A DNA stretch of 64,000 nucleotides from Haloplanus sp. HW8-1 (GTDB taxonomy: Archaea; Halobacteriota; Halobacteria; Halobacteriales; Haloferacaceae). Below, one piece after another: positions 1 to 8,196 of this stretch (within the stretch, counting starts at the first letter, position 1; the number at the start of each line of letters is the position of its first letter). The position numbers were made by a program, and so were the translations under genes. Under the pieces are notes generated by a model. The model saw nothing but the letters and a program-made list of their open reading frames with translations. It did not search any database and had not been told where the DNA came from. The DNA lies in assembly GCF_023703795.1 (NCBI RefSeq), contig NZ_CP098520.1:124001-188000 (forward strand), read 5' to 3'.

Positions 1-2164
1 GCAGGATATAGAGGAGTCGGTCACCCTTGTAGTAGGGGTCGCCGGGTGACCAAAACACGTCGCCGTCGTAGCGAGCGCGGAGAACCGATCCGTCCCACGC
101 GATCTTGGCACGGCCATTATTGTCAGTCGTAACCGTCGATGTCGTTCCGTCATCTTGGGTGACAGTGATTTCCTTATTTTTGATGGAGTTGCCGTCAGTG
201 TCCGTGAGAACGAGGACGCCATCGTGATCCGCGCCGGTAGATGAGACATTAACATCTGTCATCTGGAGGACGGTTGACTCGTATGGTTGGCTATAGACTT
301 CGAGCTGGTCTTCGCCGGAGACTGTCTTCCCGTCGAGTGGAGCACCGAACGGATTCGAGGCGTCGACGGTGACAGCTTCACCTGTGTCGAGGTCACTCGA
401 TCTGACGTCGATGACGTGATGTGTGTAGAGGTCGGTCGGCTGATCGTTATCGGGATCGTTGACGTTGGCAGGAAGTGGTGCTCCCGGGAGCGTCGTCGAA
501 ACTTGGCTATCGACGGTTTTCGTGTATCCCCATACTTGGTTGTCTTCACCCTTCTGTGGGAAAGCGGCGGTGACGTTGGCGACGCCTGTCTCGTAGCGGT
601 AGATGGCAGGCCAGCGGTCGTTGTGGGTGTGCGTCGCGTTATGAGAGGTTGACCCGCCTCCGGTGAGGACTTCTACCTCGTCGTTGCGGGAGATACCGTA
701 GAACCGCCACGGAGAGGTGAGGTGGATGGTTTTGTTGTCGATATTGACACTGATCCTTCTCCAGGGGTCGCTCGGGAAGTCTTGATTGCCCTTCCACCTC
801 ACGGCGAGGCGGTCGTGACCAGCGCCGTCGATGTGAGCGACATCGATCTCGAGATTCGGGGAATCCCAGTCCGTGATGGTGACGGGGACGCTGTATTTCG
901 TCGTGTGAGTGTTCGTGCTCACACTCGTTCGCGACCATTCACTGCACTTCGAGCTGGTGACACCCCACCGAGTTTCGACTTCGCTGGTGACTTCGAGGGT
1001 CGCCGTCAGGGTGTATTCCCCTCGAGGATATTCGAGATTCTTACTCGATATAGATTCAATCGCGATCCAGGTTACCTTACCGAATCGGTTCCATTCGGAC
1101 TCGCCCGTGAATCCGGGACGATCGAGTCGGACGGACGTGACGTTCGCCGTCGAATTGAGGAGATCGTATTCGGCCCACTCGGTCTTCGGGTAGGTGTGTG
1201 AGTGAGTACTGTTTCCGTGCGTGTGCGATCTCGTACACGTTGCACTTCGACTGAAATCCGCTGGGGCAACGGCTCGGTGATCATAGGGAACGTACGCACC
1301 TCGGGTTGGGGTCGACCCGGAAACGTATCTGTCACGATACCAGGCACCGCCAAAGAGGTCGTTGATGCCGACCCATGACTCGCGGACTGTATTGAAGTCA
1401 CTCTGCCCCCATTTTCGGGACATACTCGCGCCGCTCGAGGTGGGGTAAAGCTCCCTGCCGTTCATTTTCGGGATGGCGATCCGATCTGAGTCCTGTGCGT
1501 ACTTCGTGTATTGTTCGGCCGCGTGGAGGTTCCGTGAGATGATGCTCTCGTGCTTGGCCTGGTGAACGAGGGCGTCGTCAGGGTTTGAGACGTAGAGTTC
1601 TTCCGCGTCTGGATCCCATTTCACGTCGGCGTTATAGACGGGCCGCCACTCACCGTACTGGTTAGTAGCACGCACGAACCACTCACCGTCGTTACTTTTT
1701 GGCCCGTCGTAGGTGTTCTTCTCATGCACGTTGATGAATTGCGTTTCTGTATAGAACGGCATGCTGGAGTAGGGTTTCCACTCATCCTGGATGGGAATCG
1801 CGTTGTAATCGGAGAGGTCCGTGATGTAGACATCGCTTGTTGTGGAATACCGAAGCGATTGCGAGGGTGACAGTGTAGCCCGCCCGAGGTCGACTGGGTA
1901 GGCCGGGTAGTCGTTCTCGAAGTAGCCGGTGTAACTGACATCCGCGGGATCGACATCCACGTCGTTGTTCGCGAGGACACGATAGGTTTCGTCGTAGGTA
2001 TTATCGACGCCAGGCTCGGGACTCGGAATGTCATAGATTGGGCCGATACCTGCAGCGTAGACAACGGTGACGGGTGCGATCACGAGGCTGGTCGCTAAAA
2101 GTACCGTCACGAGGATGCGGAATCCGTGTGACCAGCCCCGGAAAGCGTTCGCGGTGGCCTTCAT
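1..2164 (-). CDS. Large secreted surface protein, 3' end outside window
   Basis: An open reading frame runs from ATG at 2164 through the left edge without a stop (about 721 codons visible). The N-terminus is a clear signal peptide: charged start, then a hydrophobic stretch ILVTVLLATSLVIAPVTVVY ending AAG around residue 38. The mature part is acidic, rich in Thr/Ser/Asn and aromatic residues, with no membrane segment seen so far. Near residues 640-690 there is an Ig-like stretch (DGVLVLTDTDGNS, then TVTQDDGTTSTVTTDNNGR). It lies 125 nt downstream of the membrane-protein gene at 2289-2855 on the same strand and divergent from the conjugation-type operon at 3.0-6.3 kb. I infer an exported component of the same transfer or surface apparatus; the exact role is not recognisable. 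Confidence 0.8.
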   Translation of the reverse strand, partial: MKATANAFRGWSHGFRILVTVLLATSLVIAPVTVVYAAGIGPIYDIPSPEPGVDNTYDETYRVLANNDVDVDPADVSYTGYFENDYPAYPVDLGRATLSPSQSLRYSTTSDVYITDLSDYNAIPIQDEWKPYSSMPFYTETQFINVHEKNTYDGPKSNDGEWFVRATNQYGEWRPVYNADVKWDPDAEELYVSNPDDALVHQAKHESIISRNLHAAEQYTKYAQDSDRIAIPKMNGRELYPTSSGASMSRKWGQSDFNTVRESWVGINDLFGGAWYRDRYVSGSTPTRGAYVPYDHRAVAPADFSRSATCTRSHTHGNSTHSHTYPKTEWAEYDLLNSTANVTSVRLDRPGFTGESEWNRFGKVTWIAIESISSKNLEYPRGEYTLTATLEVTSEVETRWGVTSSKCSEWSRTSVSTNTHTTKYSVPVTITDWDSPNLEIDVAHIDGAGHDRLAVRWKGNQDFPSDPWRRISVNIDNKTIHLTSPWRFYGISRNDEVEVLTGGGSTSHNATHTHNDRWPAIYRYETGVANVTAAFPQKGEDNQVWGYTKTVDSQVSTTLPGAPLPANVNDPDNDQPTDLYTHHVIDVRSSDLDTGEAVTVDASNPFGAPLDGKTVSGEDQLEVYSQPYESTVLQMTDVNVSSTGADHDGVLVLTDTDGNSIKNKEITVTQDDGTTSTVTTDNNGRAKIAWDGSVLRARYDGDVFWSPGDPYYKGDRLLYIL

Positions 2165-2288
2165 CCCCACACTAGTTGTGGTAGTGAGTTTCGCTGCACA
2201 CGCGGCGTAGAAGGCGTATATACGTCCTCTAAGCCTATCGGCCCAACTGTCCTCGTGTACCGATCCAGTCTCTCCGTCCCGACGTGAA

Positions 2289-2855
2289 TCAGCCTGAGAG
2301 GACATAGTGAATCAGGCTGATGAAGATCGGGAAGGCGAACCCAATGATTGTGAGGACGAACCCGGTTGTTGCCATCGCGAACCCTCGACGGCGGTTGTTG
2401 ATGGACGGGCTGATGAAGTACGCAATTATGCCGATGACAAGCGTGATAAGACCCGTCCACTTGAGTGCGCTCCCGACCCAACCAGGGAGTGTAACAGCGG
2501 CCTTTAGATCGGAAATAAGTGTGCTGAGGTCGGGGCCACTCTGGAGTGGGATAACCGATGCCTGCTGTGTGTGGGTGTCGGTATACAGGAGTACGCTCGC
2601 CGCAGTATCAACGACAGGATATAGGAGGGGACCGTGGCTGTACCCGACGAGTTCTGCTAGTATACGCGTGAACGTGGAGATGGCCTGATACCCTCCGAGT
2701 GGTACGAGTGGGCCGGTGATTTCTCGAATGTATGATCCCGTAAGATAGGCAACATCGGTACTTGCCGACAGTACTCCACCGACGGGAATGAGCCAGTTGA
2801 TAAACAGTTCAAGCGCCTCTAGTTGGAGGGGGTTCATGAGATGGTGTTCTGTCAT
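2289..2855 (-). CDS. Multi-pass membrane protein of conjugation-type cluster
   Basis: 188 residues. Hydrophobic segments lie near residues 15-35 (INWLIPVGGVLSASTDVAYL), about 120-140 (WTGLITLVIGIIAYFIS) and 150-180 (TTGFVLTIIGFAFPIFISLI), ending in a short hydrophobic tail. A basic loop (NNRRRG) between the last two helices suggests the cytosolic side. It precedes the secreted protein gene on the same strand and is divergent from the operon starting at 3006, so it probably belongs to the same transfer-associated locus. No catalytic motif is visible. A VirB6-like channel role would be a guess and I do not assert it. Confidence 0.75.
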   Translation of the reverse strand: MTEHHLMNPLQLEALELFINWLIPVGGVLSASTDVAYLTGSYIREITGPLVPLGGYQAISTFTRILAELVGYSHGPLLYPVVDTAASVLLYTDTHTQQASVIPLQSGPDLSTLISDLKAAVTLPGWVGSALKWTGLITLVIGIIAYFISPSINNRRRGFAMATTGFVLTIIGFAFPIFISLIHYVLSG

Positions 2856-3005
2856 CGCCAGCGGTGCCGACGACGCTTGGAGTGGCTAATCTGAGGCTAT
2901 CTGCGACTAAATATTCTCTTTACTCACACCCTCCACATGCGCTACATTCACCACAGTTGTTGTAGATTTGAAAAGTCCTTAACTGCCTGCTGCTTATGAC
3001 GGCTG

Positions 3006-3185
3006 ATGGCAAGTCCTGCAAAAATCCAGTCGCTCACCGGTACGTTGAGTGATGGCTCGCCCCTCCAGGACGAGCGCGAGTCGCCTGCACGTGACGATAC
3101 GTGCGAGGGTGACTGCGTCTGTCCGGTGAGCTCCAAACAGGGCCCTTCCTCTAGCCTGGAAATGCGAGCACCCTCCCATGCCTGA
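3006..3185 (+). CDS. Small acidic Cys-containing protein, first gene of operon
   Basis: A 59-codon frame from ATG at 3006 ends at TGA 3183-3185, overlapping the ATG of the next gene (3178) by 8 nt. It contains a CEGDCVCP motif near residues 33-40 with three closely spaced cysteines that could bind metal or form a disulfide. Codon use is haloarchaeal (GC-rich third positions) and the overlap with the following genes, all of which overlap each other, suggests translational coupling. I know no family for it. A chance open frame cannot be excluded because it is short, but position, composition and overlap favour a real gene. Confidence 0.55.
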   Translation: MASPAKIQSLTGTLSDGSPLQDERESPARDDTCEGDCVCPVSSKQGPSSSLEMRAPSHA

Positions 3186-3843
3186 AATTCAAGTCGACTG
3201 GTACTCTCGGGAAGAAGCTGACCGCCTACGCGATCTCCGTGATCGGCACGGGATGATATGGCGCGGCGTCCTCCTTGAGGGAGCCAAACACGCAGAAAGT
3301 ATAGACCTCCTCAAAGCCCTCGTTGAGTTACACCCAGAACTCGCATACTCTCGACCGGGTGACCACGCTGGCGTTTCTGCCGAGAGAACAAATGTCACCG
3401 AGCAACTGCACGAGCAGATTCGCGAACGACAACGTGCTCGCTCAACGACCGAAATTCCACTGTCTGGTTTCACAGATACGGATATGGACGCTAACGCGAA
3501 CGGCAGTAGTGACGTCGATAGTGAGGGCAACCGTGACGATGAGGATGCCGGGCACTTTGACGTGAGTGCTGCCGTCGCTCAGGTGCAGGAGAATCGTACC
3601 CCCTCTTCCAACCATGTGCAGCGGTCGGTTGCGGCCGAACGTACCCGGGAAAGAGAATACAAACGTTGGGATGCCCAAGCGGCACAGGCCGCCGAAGGCG
3701 GCGAAACACTTCACCCCGCGGACGCACACGAGGATGTCGAAGATGTGCTTCGACACCCCGGCGACCGCGACGAGTGGGATATCGTCGACCCGCGCTATGA
3801 TTACGAGGGCTACGCTGACGAATACGGCGGTGATTTTCGATGA
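3178..3843 (+). CDS. Conserved-type acidic protein with WRGVLLEGA motif
   Basis: 221 residues, very acidic, no signal or membrane helix. The first 40 residues form a compact charged region (SREEADRLRDLRDRHG then MIWRGVLLEGAKHAE), followed by a long disordered-looking tail rich in Asp, Glu and Gln. The next gene (3840-4145) starts with a related segment (SQEEYEWLDSVRKGLGLTWR), so the two share a paralogous N-terminal domain. The two genes overlap by 4 nt (ATGA). Role unknown; a small DNA-binding or relaxosome accessory domain is possible, inferred only from the position in a transfer-type operon. Confidence 0.8.
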   Translation: MPEIQVDWYSREEADRLRDLRDRHGMIWRGVLLEGAKHAESIDLLKALVELHPELAYSRPGDHAGVSAERTNVTEQLHEQIRERQRARSTTEIPLSGFTDTDMDANANGSSDVDSEGNRDDEDAGHFDVSAAVAQVQENRTPSSNHVQRSVAAERTREREYKRWDAQAAQAAEGGETLHPADAHEDVEDVLRHPGDRDEWDIVDPRYDYEGYADEYGGDFR

Positions 3844-4145
3844 GTCGGCCGTCGAGTCCCTCGGACTACAATACGCGAATCAATATCCCATCTCAAGAGG
3901 AGTATGAATGGTTAGACTCGGTTCGGAAAGGTCTCGGGCTGACCTGGCGTGGGATGATGCTGAAAGCCGAACAGCGACTTCTCGCTGCTGAACGAACGTG
4001 GCCGCCGGCACTCCGAACCCAGCATGTGGTTTCGGCCCCTGATCAATCGGACGCCGATATCGAAGCGGAACGCGACGTTGAGGCCGATACCGAAGCCGAA
4101 GCAGAGAGTGACAGTGACTCCGAGATTGACGAGGTGGCGAAATGA
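3840..4145 (+). CDS. Short paralogue sharing the WRG N-terminal domain
   Basis: 101 residues: an N-terminal 45-residue region resembling that of the preceding protein (EEYEWL...LTWRGMMLKAEQRL) and then an extremely acidic tail of Asp/Glu/Ser repeats. It overlaps its neighbours by 4 nt on both sides (ATGA at 3840 and 4142), so all are likely co-translated. No enzymatic motif. The shared domain suggests that the two proteins bind the same kind of ligand or each other; this is inference. Confidence 0.8.
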   Translation: MSRPSSPSDYNTRINIPSQEEYEWLDSVRKGLGLTWRGMMLKAEQRLLAAERTWPPALRTQHVVSAPDQSDADIEAERDVEADTEAEAESDSDSEIDEVAK

Positions 4146-4633
4146 GCCAGGACGTACCGGTGGCATCTAATCTTCTCGCCTCGAAGATGTTCGGTGTCTC
4201 GGCCCGCAAATTGGCCGAATCGATGGGGCCGCCCCTTATTCTCCCGCTTATACTCTACACTATCGGTCTCCCGCTGCTGGTGACGCTCCCGTTGGTGTTC
4301 GTCGGATTCCTCGTGGGACTGTTCATCTATAGCCGCACTCCGCCGGGACAGCGCCCTCTGCAATATGCAGCAGCGATGGCACGGCACCTGCGTGGGCGAA
4401 CGGATTACGTCTGGAAGCCTCCGGAGCCTAACAAGGACGATCTCGCGTATCATGAACCCTTTGAGGCGTGGATCACGCGACGCCCAAAGCCAGTTGTCGC
4501 CGATGCTGACGGAGTTCGTGATGATGCTGACGAGATAGGTGCGGAGACGGAGACGGACGAACCAACGGACTCGGACGACGGCCTTGACACGGATTGGCCG
4601 ATCGCGACGTATGGAGGACAAACAAATGACTGA
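4142..4633 (+). CDS. Small membrane protein, VirB3/PrgI-like position
   Basis: 163 residues with a hydrophobic hairpin at about residues 30-62 (LILPLILYTIGLPLLVTLPL, then VFVGFLVGLFIYSRT) and soluble charged ends. The residue after the helices is a conserved-looking RTPPGQRPLQYA segment. A short two-helix protein directly upstream of VirB4-type components is typical of VirB3/PrgI-type subunits in conjugation systems; assignment here rests on topology and position only. It overlaps the next gene by 8 nt (ATG at 4626). Confidence 0.7.
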   Translation: MSQDVPVASNLLASKMFGVSARKLAESMGPPLILPLILYTIGLPLLVTLPLVFVGFLVGLFIYSRTPPGQRPLQYAAAMARHLRGRTDYVWKPPEPNKDDLAYHEPFEAWITRRPKPVVADADGVRDDADEIGAETETDEPTDSDDGLDTDWPIATYGGQTND

Positions 4634-6260
4634 ATACGAAGACGCCGGTTCGACGCTGGACCTCATGGATTTCAAGAATGTCCGTGACGGCGGCGTCGTG
4701 GAAACGCCTACCACCTATGCGATGGTGATGCAGATACAGCCTCGAGACTGGCTAATCCTCTCTGAAGAACGCAAAGAAAGCCTCTATCTATCGTTCTTGA
4801 CGTTCCTGCGCGGGGTTCAGTTCCCAACACAGATCCTCTCGATGACGACGGCATACGATCCCGAACCCTACCTCAAGCAGTTTGAGGGAGCCGAAAATAT
4901 GCTCATCAACTCGGGCGACGACGAGGAAGATGTTGACCCGTTGGATGAGTCGCCGCTGCTCGACTACGGCCGAAAGTACCACACTGAGTGGCTCCGGGGC
5001 GTCGTCGATGTCGCGGAAATTCGTGACCGCGACTTCTACTTCGCGGTTGCAGTCGCTAAAGATGAGGAGGCTGACGATGGCCTCAAGGCCCAGATCCAGT
5101 CGTTGATGCCTAGCGGGAACGACGTTGAGGTTGATGACGAAGCTAAGTATATCGAGGAAGTGAAAGCCCGCGCCCAGCGTGTGGCGTCGAAGCTCCCCCA
5201 GACGCAGGTGGAAGCCGAGATTCTGGACACTCGCCCGGCTGTCCTTGAGGTCCTCTACGAAGTCTATCACGGAGAGAAGCCACCTATCTCGTTCGAACAA
5301 GGTAGCTTCTCACTCCCGGCCAATAAGGCACAGGAGGTCGCCAACGCAGCCTATACTCCCGAAGAAGCGGCACAGGCCGAGGCGAATGAGGATGGTGACT
5401 ACGAGTTCGACCGCGCTTCCGACGAACATCCCGAAATCGAACCCGAACCAGATTCCGAATTTGATTCCGACCCGCTGGCAGCGGTTGGTGATGGTGGGTA
5501 CGCACACCCAGACTCCGTTGAGCGCGTCGCAGAATCGCGTATCCTGAGCTGGTACGCTCGTAATATCGGGCCTATTGGACATGGATCACTCCCAGTCGTC
5601 CCGCGAGCGGTCTACGCGGGTGTGTTTCTGGGCCTCCTAAGCCTCATACTCAGTGTGGGGGCGCTCGGCACGTTCATCTGGTCGATGAATATCGCCGAAC
5701 GCGGTACGGACATCTATTGGCTGGCTCGGACCGTGTCGTTCGCGACGGCTGCGGCGAGTCTGCCTGGATTCGTGCTGAGTCTTGTCGTATTGTTCCCTTC
5801 GGAGCGAAGAACGAAGGGACTCGGAGTGGCCGGCCTCGCAGCGGCAGGCTATGCACTCACTCTGTTCCTTGGAGCGTATCCCCAAGACTGGGACTCAAAT
5901 CCCGCCGTGACCACGTTCACGCTTGAGGTGTACGCGATGGGCATCTTCGCGCTGCTCATCGCTGTCGTCCTCGCGGTACGTTCGCGACAAAAGGTGGACC
6001 TCTCGAACCTAGTAGTCGCTTCTGACCCCGACGCGTCTGATGTGGCGACCGACGGTGGGGGCGCAGGCATTCCTTCCATCCCCGTCGATGACACTGACGA
6101 TGAAGACGCTGGCGTTGACCTCGATGAGTGTCGTGACACTGACATCGGTGTTGTCGAGGTCGACACCGACGGCGTCGATATAGAGGGCCCCGATGCTGAT
6201 ACTGGCGCTGACACCACGGACCCCAGGACGACTGAAAATGAATCTGAGGTTACAAAATGA
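4626..6260 (+). CDS. Conjugation-cluster protein: VirB4-N-like region plus membrane domain
   Basis: 544 residues from ATG 4626 (the frame extends upstream, but this ATG overlaps the previous stop). Residues 1-240 resemble the N-terminal, non-ATPase part of VirB4/TraC-type proteins (VVETPTTYAMVMQIQPRDWL, then LYLSFLTFLRGVQFPTQILS), without any Walker A motif. A second half carries five or six hydrophobic segments (about 330-460: AVYAGVFLGLLSLILSVGAL, GFVLSLVVLFPS, YALTLFLGAYP, YAMGIFALLIAVVLAV) and a long acidic tail. The split of the VirB4 N-domain from the ATPase is consistent with the ATPase being the next gene, which is truncated here. Comparison with database VirB4 N-terminal domains would settle this. 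Confidence 0.75.
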   Translation: MTEYEDAGSTLDLMDFKNVRDGGVVETPTTYAMVMQIQPRDWLILSEERKESLYLSFLTFLRGVQFPTQILSMTTAYDPEPYLKQFEGAENMLINSGDDEEDVDPLDESPLLDYGRKYHTEWLRGVVDVAEIRDRDFYFAVAVAKDEEADDGLKAQIQSLMPSGNDVEVDDEAKYIEEVKARAQRVASKLPQTQVEAEILDTRPAVLEVLYEVYHGEKPPISFEQGSFSLPANKAQEVANAAYTPEEAAQAEANEDGDYEFDRASDEHPEIEPEPDSEFDSDPLAAVGDGGYAHPDSVERVAESRILSWYARNIGPIGHGSLPVVPRAVYAGVFLGLLSLILSVGALGTFIWSMNIAERGTDIYWLARTVSFATAAASLPGFVLSLVVLFPSERRTKGLGVAGLAAAGYALTLFLGAYPQDWDSNPAVTTFTLEVYAMGIFALLIAVVLAVRSRQKVDLSNLVVASDPDASDVATDGGGAGIPSIPVDDTDDEDAGVDLDECRDTDIGVVEVDTDGVDIEGPDADTGADTTDPRTTENESEVTK

Positions 6261-6346
6261 ATCCCCTTGAGAAACTCCTCGGAACAGAAGTTGAGACTGG
6301 TTTTCTCAATGCATATGGCTCGTCTTTCGGTACGTCCACGGATTAG
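6257..6346 (+). pseudogene. 5' stub of the next conjugation gene
   Basis: An ATG at 6257 overlaps the preceding stop in the same ATGA style as the rest of the operon, but the frame encodes only 29 residues (starting MNPLEKLLGTEVETGF) before TAG at 6344-6346. The operon spacing says a full gene, plausibly a VirB4/TraC-type ATPase, once began here and was cut off by the arrival of the toxin-antitoxin block. About codon 25 (AYGSSFG) is where gene-like sequence ends. A genuine 29-residue peptide is the alternative. Confidence 0.6.
6284..6319 (+). repeat. Left copy of 36-nt imperfect direct repeat
   Basis: This segment matches 7160-7195 at 31 of 36 positions. It lies inside the truncated gene stub and encodes TEVETGFLNAYG. 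Together with the right copy it brackets the AbrB/PIN module. Substitutions are scattered, so it looks like related coding remnants rather than a fresh target-site duplication. Confidence 0.7.
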
Positions 6347-6393
6347 TGAGGCGGGGAAAGACTTACCTATGAATAAAACCAATACTATGAATA

Positions 6394-6696
6394 ATGAGTA
6401 AGTCAGAACGCTTGGATAACTCTGAGAAGGAAGTCGTTGCTGTCACCAAGCACGGTCAGGCGACCATTCCGAAGCGGTTCCGCGAGAAGCTCGGGATCGA
6501 GGCTCCCGGAAAGGTGCTGTTCCGGGAGACCGAGGGCGGCGAGGTGATCGTCGAACACGTCCGCTCGCCGAGTGAGATGCGCGGCTTTGCCGCCCGCAGC
6601 GAAGCGTCCACCGACAGGCCCGCGACCGAGATCCTCCAAGAGAAGCGCGAACAGGATCGAGAGGAACGTGACGCGCAGTTCCCCTCGGAGGAGTGA
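6394..6696 (+). CDS. AbrB/MazE/SpoVT-type antitoxin
   Basis: 100 residues. The N-terminal 50 residues form a swapped-hairpin AbrB fold signature (VTKHGQATIPKRFREKLGIE followed by PGKVLFRETEGGEVIVE). The C-terminal half is charged and likely disordered, the part that would bind and cover the toxin. The stop overlaps the GTG start of the PIN gene by 4 nt (6693-6696), the usual TA organisation. The protein probably represses its own promoter; an AT-rich stretch at 6366-6393 lies immediately upstream of the ATG. Confidence 0.9.
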   Translation: MSKSERLDNSEKEVVAVTKHGQATIPKRFREKLGIEAPGKVLFRETEGGEVIVEHVRSPSEMRGFAARSEASTDRPATEILQEKREQDREERDAQFPSEE

Positions 6697-7115
6697 CGGT
6701 GGTCCCTGACAGCGTCGTCTTTGACGCTGAGCCGCTGATCGCACACGCTGATGATGAACCCGGGAGCGACGTGGTTGAGGAGTATCTCGACGCAGTCGCC
6801 GTCGAGGACACCGCCGGCTACGCCAGCTGCGTGAACCTCGCCGAAATCCGCTATACTATCGCCCGGAAGTACGACCGGACCACCGCTGACGAGTATCTCG
6901 ACTGGCTCACCGATCTCGGAATCGAGACCATGGCGGTCGGTGACTCCTGGCAGGAGGCCTCAGAGTACATCCTTCGGTACAACCCGGCGCTCGGTGACTC
7001 CTTTGCACTGGCGACCGCTGAAGAGGTCGAGGCGACGCTCCTGGTCGGCGGTGACGACGACTATGACGAAGTCTCCGAAGTCCCATTAGAGCGGTTCCGT
7101 GACGGCTCCGCATAG
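6693..7115 (+). CDS. PIN-domain ribonuclease toxin (VapC-like)
   Basis: 140 residues from GTG 6693. PIN acidic positions are visible: D near residue 10 (VVFDAEPLIAHA), E in NLAEIRY (about 51), and D in ALGDSFALATA (about 97) followed by GGDDDYDE. The family cleaves RNA, often tRNA or rRNA, using Mg ions held by these acids. It pairs with the AbrB-type antitoxin immediately upstream, with a GTGA overlap. The combination AbrB antitoxin plus PIN toxin is well known in archaea. Confidence 0.88.
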   Translation: MTVVPDSVVFDAEPLIAHADDEPGSDVVEEYLDAVAVEDTAGYASCVNLAEIRYTIARKYDRTTADEYLDWLTDLGIETMAVGDSWQEASEYILRYNPALGDSFALATAEEVEATLLVGGDDDYDEVSEVPLERFRDGSA

Positions 7116-7156
7116 ATGACTGAAGACGTCGATCCTGAGGCTCCCCGACCCCACCA

Positions 7157-7207
7157 GAAACAGAAGATGAGACTGACTTTCTCAGTGAATATGGCAGTCT
7201 GACGTAG
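7157..7207 (+). pseudogene. Coding remnant related to the 6257 stub
   Basis: Between the first and second TA pairs the frame ETEDETDFLSEYGSLT followed by TAG parallels TEVETGFLNAYGSS in the 6257 stub at the amino-acid as well as the DNA level. Nothing precedes it that looks like a start or gene body. I read it as a relic of a second copy, or of the other side, of the interrupted gene. The 130-nt gap 7116-7245 holds this remnant and the promoter region of the next gene. Confidence 0.45.
7160..7195 (+). repeat. Right copy of 36-nt imperfect direct repeat
   Basis: Partner of 6284-6319 (31/36 identical). See the left copy; the pair brackets the AbrB/PIN module but not the second TA pair. Confidence 0.7.
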
Positions 7208-7245
7208 TTCATAAATAGTATGAAGATGTAGTCTGGGATAGAACG

Positions 7246-7614
7246 ATGGCTCGAATCACCGGCTCCTACCCAGATGATCTCGACCTCCTCATTGAGGGCG
7301 CTGTCGAGGCTGGTGTGTTTAGTGGCAAAAGCGATGCGTTGCGAGAGTTCGTGCGTGAATACTTCGAGGACCACGAAAGCGAGCGCGTTGCAGCTGCGGT
7401 CGCCCTCTACGAACGCGAGCGGATCACACTCGGTGATGCTGCGAGACTCGCTGATGTCGATCGGTGGACGATGCGGGATCTCCTCCGTGAGCACGGTGTT
7501 GAGCTCCGCCTCGGACTCGTTGACGAAGACGACGCAGCCTACGAAGTAGAGGCAGCGAGCGAACTCGACTTCGGTGATGAGGACTCGTCTGATGAGGAGC
7601 CACGTGCTAAATGA
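7246..7614 (+). CDS. UPF0175-type antitoxin
   Basis: 122 residues. Residues 25-90 match the UPF0175 pattern: a helix ending in LREFVREYFEDH, then VALYERERITLGDAARLADV and RWTMRDLLREHGVELRLG, which contains a helix-turn-helix-like segment. The acidic C-terminus is likely the toxin-binding arm. It is followed after 3 nt by a PIN-like gene. A TATA-like CATAAATAG lies about 35 nt upstream of the ATG. Confidence 0.85.
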   Translation: MARITGSYPDDLDLLIEGAVEAGVFSGKSDALREFVREYFEDHESERVAAAVALYERERITLGDAARLADVDRWTMRDLLREHGVELRLGLVDEDDAAYEVEAASELDFGDEDSSDEEPRAK

Positions 7615-7617
7615 CAG

Positions 7618-8115
7618 ATGACGATTCCAGCGAACCGGAGCGTCCTGAACACGACTGTCCTCTCGAATTTCGCCTATATCGACCAGCTGTGGGTTGTTGC
7701 TGACCTCTCTGGAATCTGTACGGTACCGGTCGTCCGTGAGGAGCTTGAACACGGCGTTGATGACCATCCATATCTTCAGTCGGCACTCGATACACTCGAC
7801 GACGAGATTCCCGTCGCGACGATTTCGGACACCGTCGCAAACAGAGAGGCGGTTGTCAGTGACCATCTCGATCCTGGTGAAGCACAGGCATTTGCTTTGG
7901 TAGATGCTGCGGACGGTCGTCTACTGACCGACGACGGGGATGCCCGATCGTTTGCGAAAGATCGAGGCGTGACCGTTGTCGGGTCGGTCGGGGTGCTGTT
8001 GGCTGCGATCGATGCTGGAAAGATTGATGAGCCAACTGCCGATGAGTGGCTGTCGACATGGATCGATGAAATGGGGTACTACGTGCCATACCAGTCGATT
8101 TCGGAATATCGGTGA
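7618..8115 (+). CDS. DUF3368/PIN-like toxin
   Basis: 165 residues. The start is a PIN-like strand (VLNTTVLSNFAYI) in which the first catalytic Asp is Asn, as often seen in DUF3368 members; further acids are present at REELEHG (about 42) and GEAQAFALVDAADGRLLTDD (about 88-107). The closing segment DARSFAKDRGVTVVGSVGVL is typical of the family. Partner of the UPF0175 protein upstream; UPF0175/DUF3368 is a known pairing. Whether the Asn variant is active as an RNase cannot be told from sequence. Confidence 0.82.
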   Translation: MTIPANRSVLNTTVLSNFAYIDQLWVVADLSGICTVPVVREELEHGVDDHPYLQSALDTLDDEIPVATISDTVANREAVVSDHLDPGEAQAFALVDAADGRLLTDDGDARSFAKDRGVTVVGSVGVLLAAIDAGKIDEPTADEWLSTWIDEMGYYVPYQSISEYR

Positions 8116-8196
8116 GATACGCATACCGCTCCCTCCATAGCGGATGCCGTCTTAATGCATGGACGACAGGGCGTGCCTGAGTACTGGCCATCCCTC

